Below are positions 8,765 through 15,933 of a stretch of 22,081 nucleotides of DNA, one piece after another. A model generated the notes under the pieces. That model was not told where the DNA came from. It did no database searches and saw nothing but the letters and a program-made list of their open reading frames with translations. This DNA comes from a bacterium (GTDB lineage: Bacteria > Planctomycetota > UBA11346): the NCBI GenBank assembly GCA_020049615.1, contig JAIFKN010000227.1, positions 1 through 22,081 on the forward strand, given 5' to 3'. Position numbers and translations under genes: made by a program. Position 1 is the stretch's first letter. The number at the start of each line of letters is the position of its first letter.

Positions 8765-10315
8765 TCAGCGGGAGGTTTCGCCCATGCCGGCGTTCCAGGC
8801 CGCCATGGCGGCCGGATCGGTGCCGCGTGGGAAGGCGCGCTGGCCGATCGGACGCAGCTCGAGATAGAGCAGCTCGCCCGGATCGAGGCGCAGAGGGATC
8901 TCGACGGCGCCAGCCGCGGGAGTGACGCGTTCGCAGGTCCAGGCCGGCTGGGCCATCGCGCGCAGAGCCTCTTCGACCGTCGGGGACAGGTCGTGGGGCG
9001 CGCCCATCGCCAGCCAGTGCTCATACGCGCTGCCTGCTCCTGGTCCGACCCGCGCCGTCAGCACAAGGTGTTCGCCGGCGCCCTCCACCGGCATGCGCAG
9101 ACGGTCGTTCCACGCTGCCGGAGCGGCGTCCTCCAGCAGGCGCTGGTTCCAGGCGACCACCCGCACGGCCTCGCCGTCGCGTGTCGCCGCCAGGCCGGCG
9201 GCGGGTGGCCGCGCGCCGTCGAGCTCCACGGTCAGCCGGCCACCGCGCAGGCGCCGCAGGAAGGCGAACGCATGGTAGGCCGCCTTGGGGATGCCGTGGA
9301 TGGTCAGCAGGCCGTAGGTCATCGAGAAGGCGGAGCGGGGGATCGCCCCTTCGCTGAACACGTCGCTGCCGACCCACCAGCACAGGGTGTCGAGGATGCC
9401 GTCCAGCTCGACCGCAGCCCGCGCCGCCAGCGCCGCGCCGTGGAGCTGGTCGTTGGTCGCGTTGGTGCACCAGTCCACCGTCTGCGCCGAGGCGCAGCTC
9501 ATCGCATTCCATTCCGTCCAATGCACCGGCAGGCCGGGACGCAGGGTCCGGACCCGTCGTACCGCCTCGGCGACGGTGGCGGCGAAGTACGCCCCGGGGG
9601 CATGCGGGCTGCCACGCCGATCCGGGAAGTCGACCTGCTCGTCCTGGGGGTAGAGGTGCGAGGAGACGAAGTCGAGCGGCACGCCGCTGGCATCGCAATG
9701 GCGGATGAGGTCCTCCAGCCAGCTCGCCTTCGAAGACGCCGGTCCGCCGACGCGCAGGGCCGGGTCGACCCGTTTGATGGCGCGGGCCGAGGCGTCGTAG
9801 AGCGCGAAGTAGGTCTCTTTACTGCCGCTCCAGAAGCAGCCGAGGTTGGGTTCGTTCCACACCTCGAACCACCAGGAGCGCACCTCTTCGGATCCGTAGC
9901 GGTCGATGAGATGGCGGGTGAACGTCTCGACCAGAAGTTCCCACTCGTCCATGCGACGAGGCGGGGTGACGTTCATGCGGTACCAGAACATGGTCTGGGT
10001 CCCCGAGGCCAACGGGGTCGGCATGGGGTTGAGTTCGACGAAGGGCTTGAGCCCGATGGCGAGGAGGGCGTCGTAGACCTGATCGACCCACCGCCACTGG
10101 AAGGCGAGGGTCCCATCCGCGAGACGGCTGACGACCTGCATGTCGTCGTCGAAGATGGCATGGAAGCGGCAGTGGCGGAAACCGATGTCGCGCTGCAGCT
10201 GGCGCAGATGCGCCAGCAGGTCCTCGCGCAGCAGGTCGAAGGCCCTGCCGACGGCGATGGCGTTGCGCCAAGGCTGGGCGTAGGGCTGTCCCGGGCCGGT
10301 TGTCAGACGGATCAT
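8765..10315 (-). CDS. glycoside hydrolase family 39 protein (beta-xylosidase-like), copy 2
   Basis: 516 residues starting at the ATG at 10315; first gene of the minus-strand CAZyme operon. The acid/base motif is WWFEVWNEPN at 148-157 with Glu155. The nucleophile motif is HWTEWN at 265-270 with Glu268. Both positions are close to those of characterised GH39 beta-xylosidases. Supporting barrel elements include RFHAIFDDDM (50-59), a classic GH39 strand, and DFVSSHLYP (215-223). A C-terminal beta-sandwich region extends to the end. No signal peptide is seen, so it is probably cytoplasmic. The start faces the divergent secreted CBM-like gene across a 222-base intergenic region with three inverted repeats. 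Compared with copy 1 it keeps the same catalytic pair but differs through most of the chain, so it is an old paralogue rather than a recent duplication. Confidence 0.9.
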   Translation of the reverse strand: MIRLTTGPGQPYAQPWRNAIAVGRAFDLLREDLLAHLRQLQRDIGFRHCRFHAIFDDDMQVVSRLADGTLAFQWRWVDQVYDALLAIGLKPFVELNPMPTPLASGTQTMFWYRMNVTPPRRMDEWELLVETFTRHLIDRYGSEEVRSWWFEVWNEPNLGCFWSGSKETYFALYDASARAIKRVDPALRVGGPASSKASWLEDLIRHCDASGVPLDFVSSHLYPQDEQVDFPDRRGSPHAPGAYFAATVAEAVRRVRTLRPGLPVHWTEWNAMSCASAQTVDWCTNATNDQLHGAALAARAAVELDGILDTLCWWVGSDVFSEGAIPRSAFSMTYGLLTIHGIPKAAYHAFAFLRRLRGGRLTVELDGARPPAAGLAATRDGEAVRVVAWNQRLLEDAAPAAWNDRLRMPVEGAGEHLVLTARVGPGAGSAYEHWLAMGAPHDLSPTVEEALRAMAQPAWTCERVTPAAGAVEIPLRLDPGELLYLELRPIGQRAFPRGTDPAAMAAWNAGMGETSR

Positions 10316-10391
10316 GCTGGGTACCTGGGATGCTGGAGTAGCCGCTGGGCAATCGACTCGCTCAACAGCTCGTCAGACTAAGCGCCAGGAG

Positions 10392-10433
10392 ATCCGCCGG
10401 ATAGCCAGGAACGCGCAAGGGGCTCCGGCGGAT
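10392..10433. promoter_or_regulatory. inverted repeat 1 in divergent CAZyme intergenic region
   Basis: A perfect 9-base dyad: ATCCGCCGG at 10392-10400 and CCGGCGGAT at 10425-10433. An inner AGCC/GGCT pair (10403-10406 and 10421-10424) extends the stem past a two-base bulge. It could be an RNA hairpin or a protein-binding dyad. Its position between two divergent CAZyme transcription units favours a control role, but no regulator is identified. Confidence 0.4.
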
Positions 10434-10447
10434 TGCGCAGGTATGAC

Positions 10448-10468
10448 GGTGCAGGCAAAAACTGCACC
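10448..10468. promoter_or_regulatory. inverted repeat 2, possible operator
   Basis: Perfect 7-base arms GGTGCAG (10448-10454) and CTGCACC (10462-10468) surround a 7-base centre GCAAAAA. The compact dyad with a short A-rich centre has the shape of an operator for a dimeric repressor such as a LacI- or GntR-type protein. No such regulator gene lies in the window, so this is inference from shape and position. Confidence 0.45.
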
Positions 10469-10476
10469 TCAGCCAT

Positions 10477-10505
10477 GCAAGAAACAACCTATCACGTTGT
10501 CTTGC
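10477..10505. promoter_or_regulatory. inverted repeat 3, upstream of the CBM-like gene
   Basis: Arms GCAAG(AA)ACAAC (10477-10488) and GTTGTCTTGC (10496-10505) pair over 10 bases, with a two-base bulge and a 7-base centre CTATCAC. The repeat ends 32 bases before the ATG at 10538, where it could act in the promoter or in the 5' untranslated RNA of the CBM-like/beta-helix operon. Confidence 0.45.
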
Positions 10506-10537
10506 CGCCATCGTTCACTGTTCGCCCAGGAGACCAC

Positions 10538-11065
10538 ATGCGCCCCATCCTCACCCTCATCCTCCTCGCCGCGTCGGCCATCGCTGCCGACAACCTCATC
10601 GTCAACGGCGACTTCTCCTCGACCGAAAGGCCGACCAGCGGCGCCTTCTTCGGCTGGAACGAAGGTGATCCGGCGCACATCACCCTGACAAGCGAGGGAA
10701 CGCAGTCCTTCGCCCGCAACGCCGACGGTGTGCACATCAACACCTGGCAGGACATCGTCGTCCAGCCGGGCTGGAAGGCGCTCAAGGTGTCGGCGCGCAT
10801 CCGGGTCAAGGGCCTGGAACGCACCGGCAGCGAGGTGTGGATGGTGCCCAGTCTGCAGTTCCTCGGCCGTGACGCCTCCAACCAGGTGGTTGGCGAACCC
10901 AAGTGGACCAAATTCATGGTCACCGCCGACCAGGACTGGACGAACCATAGCGCGGTGAAGACGCTGAGCGCTGAGACGAAGACGGTGCGCGTCTCGATCG
11001 AAACCTTCGGTGCCAAGGGAGTGTTCGACTTCGACGACATCACGGTTACGCCCATCACGCAGTGA
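10538..11065 (+). CDS. small secreted CBM-like (jelly-roll) protein, copy A
   Basis: 175 residues. The ATG at 10538 is supported by AGGAG at 10528-10532 with 5-base spacing and by a clear signal peptide MRPILTLILLAASAIA, cleaved before ADNL. The mature start NLIVNGDFSS, followed by an aromatic-containing strand, a GWKALKVSARIRVKG strand and a closing FDFDDITVTP strand, matches carbohydrate-binding modules of the CBM4/9-like jelly-roll fold. In that fold NxxxNGDFE begins the domain and DDIxL ends it. No catalytic domain is attached, so it is probably a free secreted binding protein or an accessory subunit. It lies 40 bases upstream of the beta-helix gene in the same direction, suggesting one operon and a joint role on polysaccharide. 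A clear homologue occurs in this window at 18383-18909. Confidence 0.82.
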   Translation: MRPILTLILLAASAIAADNLIVNGDFSSTERPTSGAFFGWNEGDPAHITLTSEGTQSFARNADGVHINTWQDIVVQPGWKALKVSARIRVKGLERTGSEVWMVPSLQFLGRDASNQVVGEPKWTKFMVTADQDWTNHSAVKTLSAETKTVRVSIETFGAKGVFDFDDITVTPITQ

Positions 11066-11105
11066 CCTCGCCTGCCGCGCACCACGTCAACCGTTAGGAT
11101 ACCAC

Positions 11106-13535
11106 ATGACCTGCTGTCGCCTCCTGTTCGCCCTGGCCGCCATCCTGCCTGCGGCGGCAGCCGAGTATATCGTCTCCCCGCAGGGCGATGACGGGGCGTC
11201 CGGCATGGCAGCGTCGCCGCTCCGGACCATCGGCGCCGCGGCCAAGCGCGCCGGTCCTGGCGACACGGTAACGATCCGGGCCGGCACCTACCGCGAGACG
11301 GTGGTGCCGGCGCGTTCTGGTGAGCCCGGCCGGCCGATCACCTTCCGCGGCGCGGCCGGCGAGAAGGTGGTCATCGATGGGTCCGATCCGGTCACCGGTT
11401 GGAAGCCGTGGAAAGACGGCATCGAGCAGGCGCCGATGCCAGGTGACTGGTTCAGTCGCGCGACGCCAGGTGATGGCGTCAACCTCTACGATGCAGCGGT
11501 GCTCAACAACGCCGACCAGGTCTTCGTTGATGGCGCCATGGCGTTGCAGGCGCGCTGGCCAAACAGCCCGACCCTGGATCCGTCCTTCCCTGGCAAGGCG
11601 GTGACCGAGAAGTTCATCGGCAAGTCGCGCGACAAGAGCGGCAATTGGACGACCGGCACGCTGGTGGACGAGCAGCTCGATCTGGATCCGCAGCAGGCAG
11701 TCGGCGCGCAGATCATGCTGCAGCCGAATCACGGGGCCTGGGCCTGGCTGCTTACCGGCCGCATCGCAGCCCTGGACGGCAAGCGCTTCACCTACGTCTC
11801 GCGCAGCGATAGCGGCAAGGACTTCTCCCAGGACAAGCTCGACGACAGGTCGCGCTACTACCTTTTCGACAAGCTGGAACTGCTCGACGCCCCTGGCGAG
11901 TGGCATCACGACAAGCAGGCCGGCGTCCTGTACCTCAAGTCGCCGGACGGCCAACCGCTCGGCACCCGGGTCAACGCCAAAAAGCGCCTATACGCCTTCG
12001 ATCTCAGCGAGCGTAGCCACATCGTCATCCGCGATCTGGCGATCCATGCCTGCACCATCACCACCGACCGGGACGGCGGCGGCGACAACATCCCCTACGG
12101 TGCGGATGGCGCCACGCGCTATCCCTGGCGCAATGCGGCGCACGGCCTGCCCAAGGAGCCGTACCATCAGCCCGACAAGTTCAGTGACGCACCAAGCAGT
12201 GATGTGGTGCTGGAGAATCTCGACGCCACCTACATCTCGCACTTCACTGACGTCAGCGGACACTTCTTCTGCCAATGGGGCCAGTCCTCCGGTATCGTGC
12301 TGTCGGGCCGCAACCACCGCATCGCCGGTAGCCGCATCCGCTGGAGCGCCGGCAACGGCATCACCCTGCTCGGGCGCGAGCATCGCGCCGTGGGCAACCT
12401 GATCGAGGACACCGGCTACGCAGCCAACGACTGCACCGCGGTGCATACCGGCGGCACCGAGCGCATCTCCAGCGACCACGAGATCGCCTGGAACACCATC
12501 CGGCGCACCGGCCGGTCCGGCCTGCTGCCGCGTTGCTTCTACCGCAGCGAGGCAGCCGGCGACAGCGACTGGAAGGGGCGCGTCCACCACAACGACATCA
12601 GCCAGTTCGGCATCCAGGACTGGGACGTCGGCGGGGTGTACGGTGCGGGCGCCGGGCGCTACCTGCGCTTCGACCACAACTGGATCCACGACGCCTACGA
12701 GCACGTCGACGACCTCGGCCAGGGCGCCTTCACCGCCAGCGGCATCTATCCGGATTATGGCTCCACCTGGGTGATCGACCATAACGTCATCTGGAACGTC
12801 GAGTGGGGCATCCATCTCCAGAACCAGGATGACAAGGCCAAGCCGGCGGGCTATCTGGTGTTCAACAACACTGTCGCGGTGCGCATGCTCGGTGGTCAGA
12901 AATCGATGCATGGTCCCTATGGCGTGGTGCGCAACAGCGATGCGCCCAACCAGGAGACGCGCATCGAGGACAACGTCCTCGTGCTGCTCGACCAGAGCGC
13001 CCGCTACAAGCCGGTGGATTTCGCCAGCGATCCGCAGGTACAGCGGGCGGTGGAGGGCAACGTCCAGGTCGCTGGCCTGACGAGCGGAGTCCTCGCGGGC
13101 GGCAGCGCGTTTCCGGCGTGCCTGGTCCCGAAGGCCACCGCCAGCGACATCGTCGGACGGTCGGGCAGGCGAGAGATGCGTACTGCCGCAGGCTTCCCTC
13201 TGCCGCCGATCGATTCCAGCCCGGACCGTGGCGCCTTTGCTTCCGGGGTCGAGCCTTGGCGGGCTGGCCACGAGGCTTGGCCCGGACGTCACGTCGAGGT
13301 CAAACCGAAACCTGCTGTTGCGCCCGCCGCGCCCGCCGCGCCCGCCGCGCCTGTTGCGTCAACCGCGCCTGTGGCGCCAGTCGCGCCAGTCGCGCCAGTC
13401 GCGCCAGTCGCGCCCGTCGAATCGTCATCCGCCATGCTAGTGACCATTGGCGCGATTGCCGCACTCGTAGCCGTCGTCTTCATCCTCGTGCTGTCCAACC
13501 GTCGTCCGGCAGGAGGACGCGGCCGTCGGCAGTGA
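11106..13535 (+). CDS. secreted right-handed beta-helix protein with Ala-Pro stalk and C-terminal membrane anchor
   Basis: 809 residues from the ATG at 11106, preceded by TTAGGA. A signal peptide (about 1-19, ending AAAA before EYIVSP) is followed by the typical entry of beta-helix enzymes: YIVSPQGDDGASG, then SPLRTIGAAAKRAGPGDTVTIRAGTYRE. The same entry occurs in GH120 xylosidases, GH141 enzymes and several polysaccharide lyases. Residues about 300-640 contain helix rungs such as IAWNTIRRTG, VHHNDISQFGI, FDHNWIHDAYEH, IDHNVIWNVEWGIHLQ and YLVFNNTVAV. Residues 739-771 are a tandem Ala-Pro-x stalk, then a hydrophobic span (about 776-797) and a basic tail RRPAGGRGRRQ. The protein therefore seems exported and held in a membrane by its C-terminus. 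It is probably a polysaccharide hydrolase or lyase, but I cannot name the catalytic residues. It is the second gene of the divergent CAZyme operon. Confidence 0.85.
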   Translation: MTCCRLLFALAAILPAAAAEYIVSPQGDDGASGMAASPLRTIGAAAKRAGPGDTVTIRAGTYRETVVPARSGEPGRPITFRGAAGEKVVIDGSDPVTGWKPWKDGIEQAPMPGDWFSRATPGDGVNLYDAAVLNNADQVFVDGAMALQARWPNSPTLDPSFPGKAVTEKFIGKSRDKSGNWTTGTLVDEQLDLDPQQAVGAQIMLQPNHGAWAWLLTGRIAALDGKRFTYVSRSDSGKDFSQDKLDDRSRYYLFDKLELLDAPGEWHHDKQAGVLYLKSPDGQPLGTRVNAKKRLYAFDLSERSHIVIRDLAIHACTITTDRDGGGDNIPYGADGATRYPWRNAAHGLPKEPYHQPDKFSDAPSSDVVLENLDATYISHFTDVSGHFFCQWGQSSGIVLSGRNHRIAGSRIRWSAGNGITLLGREHRAVGNLIEDTGYAANDCTAVHTGGTERISSDHEIAWNTIRRTGRSGLLPRCFYRSEAAGDSDWKGRVHHNDISQFGIQDWDVGGVYGAGAGRYLRFDHNWIHDAYEHVDDLGQGAFTASGIYPDYGSTWVIDHNVIWNVEWGIHLQNQDDKAKPAGYLVFNNTVAVRMLGGQKSMHGPYGVVRNSDAPNQETRIEDNVLVLLDQSARYKPVDFASDPQVQRAVEGNVQVAGLTSGVLAGGSAFPACLVPKATASDIVGRSGRREMRTAAGFPLPPIDSSPDRGAFASGVEPWRAGHEAWPGRHVEVKPKPAVAPAAPAAPAAPVASTAPVAPVAPVAPVAPVAPVESSSAMLVTIGAIAALVAVVFILVLSNRRPAGGRGRRQ
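13320..13418 (+). repeat. 9-base tandem repeat encoding the Ala-Pro-x stalk
   Basis: Eleven in-frame nonamers. Three exact GCGCCCGCC units (13320-13346) come first, then variants GCGCCTGTT, GCGTCAACC and GCGCCTGTG. Four exact GCGCCAGTC units (13374-13409) and one GCGCCCGTC close the array. The translation is Ala-Pro-Ala three times, then mainly Ala-Pro-Val. Two internally homogeneous blocks suggest local expansion by slippage, which could change stalk length between strains without shifting frame. Confidence 0.92.
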
Positions 13536-13684
13536 AGACGGACAAGCGCCTGCTCCACGCAGGTCGCTCCCAGGAGACCTGAGCGGGTCCACAGTCCGCA
13601 GATGGGCCGTTTCAGTGGCAGGTGGCGACGGGTGCTGGCTGGCACGGCTTCTGGTGTTCCCGCCTGCATCGGCACAATCGCGAT

Positions 13685-14932
13685 ATGCTGCTCGCGGCCG
13701 ACCTGTTTTTCCGCTCGGGGCGCTGGCGCCGGCTGGCAGTCGGCTGCGCCGTGGGTTCCTTGGCCTGGGCGGCGGATGGCGCCAACGAGTTGACCAATCC
13801 AGCTGATGTGCGAGCCAGGCGAGAGGCCACGCGCGGCCGTGAGGTGCAACGGCCTCGATCTGAAACACAGGATCCGCCAGCGAGCAGCCCGGCGGCACCA
13901 GCGACGTCGGCAGCCACGGCGCCTGCCAAGCAGGTCCCGGCCGACGAATCCCTGCCATGGACGGCACCCGCGGCACCACCGCCAGCGGCGCCGCGTCCGC
14001 CCTTGGTGCGTCCGACCCTGGTGGTCGGGGTCGAACAGGGCTGGTATGACATGGCGATCGAGAACGGCACCGATCCTTCCGCCGGCGGCGGCTCGCTGGG
14101 CACGGCCTACGCTGTCGGCTACCAGATCGAAGCGTTCACCATGACCACCATCCGCTCCAGCGCTCGGATCGACGATTGGGGTTTCTCGGCATTGGCTGGC
14201 GCCAATGAGGCGGATGGAGAGGTGGGCAGCACGCTGGCCGGTGTCATCCAGCGCTACGACAGCGATGAGTCCGGTTGGTGGGAGGCAGCGGTGAGCTGGG
14301 CATCCCTGCGCGGCTTCGCCACCACCGTCACGGCTGCAGGCGAACGTCTCGAGGACGCCATCGACTCGACCTGGCGCAGGGTGGCGGTCGAACGTCGCGG
14401 CTACCCGATGCTGTGCTGGGGCGTGGCTTATGAAGACTTCGCCATGCCCTCTGCCTACAGCCTGGATGACCCTGATGGCCAGGTGCTGGCGTTCTTCGAT
14501 ACGGACACGCGGTGGCGCACCGTCTCAGCGCATCTCGGCCTCGACAGCGTCATCGCTGCGACGCTGGAACGGCGCGAGGGGTGGATGCCGCTCTACGAGG
14601 TGCGGGTCGGCCTTGGATGCGGATCGCTGAGCTATGACGCTGGAGCCGTTGAGCGTTCTGCCGGGGGGTATGGATACCAGGTCGATGACAGCAGCGGCTT
14701 CGTCATGACCGCGCGGGCCGAGGGCGTGCTCGGGCTGGCGCTGGCAGGGGCTTGGCAGGGCCTGTGGTGCCAGGCCGCCATCGGGGGACGATTGCACGGC
14801 GCATGGTACAGCACCCTGACCGAGCACGACGAGGAGAACCCCACGTCAGCCACCTACGACACGCTGGTGCTCAACAGCGAGGTCAGCGTGGTGTCCTATG
14901 GGGTGTTTGCGCGCGTCTCGCTGGTGTGGTGA
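13685..14932 (+). CDS. exported protein with Pro/Ala-rich linker, probable outer-membrane beta-barrel
   Basis: 415 residues from the ATG at 13685, chosen because it puts a signal peptide (RRLAVGCAVGSLAWA, cleaved near 29/30 before ADG) at the N-terminus. A GTG at 13622 would add 21 residues, and neither start has a strong ribosome site. Residues about 60-110 are rich in Pro and Ala, like a periplasmic spacer. From 111 on, alternating hydrophobic/polar strands rich in Gly, Tyr and Trp appear (TLVVGVEQGWYDMAIENG, YQVDDSSGFVMTARAEG, VVSYGVFARVSLVW). The C-terminus ends in an aromatic residue after alternating residues, as in outer-membrane barrels recognised by the BAM complex. I do not recognise a named family. 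It starts 149 bases after the beta-helix gene in the same direction, so it could belong to the same operon or be independent. Confidence 0.72.
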   Translation: MLLAADLFFRSGRWRRLAVGCAVGSLAWAADGANELTNPADVRARREATRGREVQRPRSETQDPPASSPAAPATSAATAPAKQVPADESLPWTAPAAPPPAAPRPPLVRPTLVVGVEQGWYDMAIENGTDPSAGGGSLGTAYAVGYQIEAFTMTTIRSSARIDDWGFSALAGANEADGEVGSTLAGVIQRYDSDESGWWEAAVSWASLRGFATTVTAAGERLEDAIDSTWRRVAVERRGYPMLCWGVAYEDFAMPSAYSLDDPDGQVLAFFDTDTRWRTVSAHLGLDSVIAATLERREGWMPLYEVRVGLGCGSLSYDAGAVERSAGGYGYQVDDSSGFVMTARAEGVLGLALAGAWQGLWCQAAIGGRLHGAWYSTLTEHDEENPTSATYDTLVLNSEVSVVSYGVFARVSLVW

Positions 14933-14944
14933 TCGGCAGTTAGT

Positions 14945-14968
14945 CCTGAATTCAGGGCGCTTCGCCTT
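14945..14968. terminator. possible bidirectional terminator between convergent genes
   Basis: A 12-base palindrome CCTGAATTCAGG (14945-14956) overlaps a short GC-rich hairpin, AGGGCG-CTT-CGCCTT (14954-14968, one G-T pair). It lies between the convergent stops at 14932 and 15038, where a shared terminator is expected. There is no clean T tract on either side, so support is weak. Confidence 0.3.
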
Positions 14969-15037
14969 GATATGTATGTTGGCCCTTATCTCGGAGTGGG
15001 GTTGTTCTTCTAGGACTCTGTTCCGTGATCAGTCGGT

Positions 15038-15844
15038 TCAGCCCCGGCGCAGGCGGCGCCAGCGTGCCCAGGCCTGCGGACTGGAGAAGCCCAGGGCCTG
15101 AGCGATCCCGGCCTCGTTGCAGCCTTCGCGCCGCAGGACCTCGGCCTTCCGACTGCGGCACCGGTCGATGAATCCACCCACCGTACGGCCGGTGGCGGCG
15201 CGGAAACAGCGGGCGAAGTACGCACGGCTGACTCCGGCGAGACGGGCCAGGCTTGCCAGGGAATTCCCAGCCCCGCCGCTGGCTTCGAGGTGGCGGCAGA
15301 TGGCGTCGAGGGCGTCAGCCCGCAAGCGGCCGCCCGCCACCGCCGGTTGCCAGCCAGCCTCGGCGACCTGAACCAGCACCGATGCCAGGGCGCAGCGCAG
15401 GCGCCGGGGTCCATCGTTGCCGATCCGGATGGCGAAGGGGTCGACGCCGCAGGCGGCGGCGCTGAGGGCGAGGACGCTGCGCGCACTCCACGTCGTGCCG
15501 CCCCCGACCAGGCTGACCAGGATGCGGCCGCCCATCCAGGCCAACCAGAGCTGGCGGGCGCCGGATCCCGGCGGCAGGCCGCAATCATGCGGGGTGCCGC
15601 CAGGAAGGACGGCGACCAGGCCGGCGGCGGCGTCCTGCACCGCCTCGCCGACGGCGAAGCCGCCCTCGCCGCCCAGGCTGAGCATCACCTCGGCGTGCGG
15701 ATGGGCATGGCGGTGACGACGGCGCCAGGCGGCTTCGGCCGGCTTCGGCCTCAGGCCCTCCGGCGATCCCGGGGCAGCCAGGCGCCAGGCACTGGGCGTC
15801 AGCAGCAGGTCGAGTTCGCGGTCGGCGAGGAAGGAGTGGGCCAT
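15038..15844 (-). CDS. AraC-family transcriptional regulator
   Basis: 268 residues from the ATG at 15844, preceded by CTGGAAACC. A longer frame reaching 15931 would overlap the divergent gene's ribosome site and is less likely. The N-terminal half has a cupin-type sensor pattern with RHRHAHPHAEVMLSLGG near 42-58 and a later PGGTPHDCG strand. The C-terminal 75 residues are the double helix-turn-helix of AraC proteins: SLASLARLAGVSRAYFARCF (helix-turn-helix 1) and then GIAQALGFSSPQAWARWRR (helix-turn-helix 2, in place of the usual GFxxxSYFxRxF form). Such proteins usually sense a small sugar or amino-sugar ligand and activate a neighbouring operon. The gene diverges from the DegT aminotransferase gene across about 89 bases that carry a direct repeat, so that operon is the likely target. 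Confidence 0.86.
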   Translation of the reverse strand: MAHSFLADRELDLLLTPSAWRLAAPGSPEGLRPKPAEAAWRRRHRHAHPHAEVMLSLGGEGGFAVGEAVQDAAAGLVAVLPGGTPHDCGLPPGSGARQLWLAWMGGRILVSLVGGGTTWSARSVLALSAAACGVDPFAIRIGNDGPRRLRCALASVLVQVAEAGWQPAVAGGRLRADALDAICRHLEASGGAGNSLASLARLAGVSRAYFARCFRAATGRTVGGFIDRCRSRKAEVLRREGCNEAGIAQALGFSSPQAWARWRRLRRG

Positions 15845-15851
15845 GGTTTCC

Positions 15852-15908
15852 AGATGGTCACTCCAGGGCACCCGCGGGCAATCGACGGCCGGTGGAGATG
15901 GCTCACCA
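15852..15908. promoter_or_regulatory. imperfect direct repeat, candidate AraC-type binding sites
   Basis: AGATGGTCACTCCA begins at 15852 and AGATGGCTCACCA begins at 15896, 44 bases apart (about four helical turns) in the same orientation. AraC-family activators typically bind direct repeats near the divergent promoter. An alternate CCCGCGGG palindrome lies between them at 15871-15878. The match is imperfect and was found by eye. Confidence 0.35.
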
Positions 15909-15933
15909 TGCGCAGGAGAGAACGGAGCCATCC

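Noticed and set aside
13560..13585. Short inverted repeats CAGGTC/GACCTG and CGCTC/GAGCG after the beta-helix gene
   Set aside because: Mutually exclusive short stems without a T tract; insufficient for a terminator call in GC-rich DNA.
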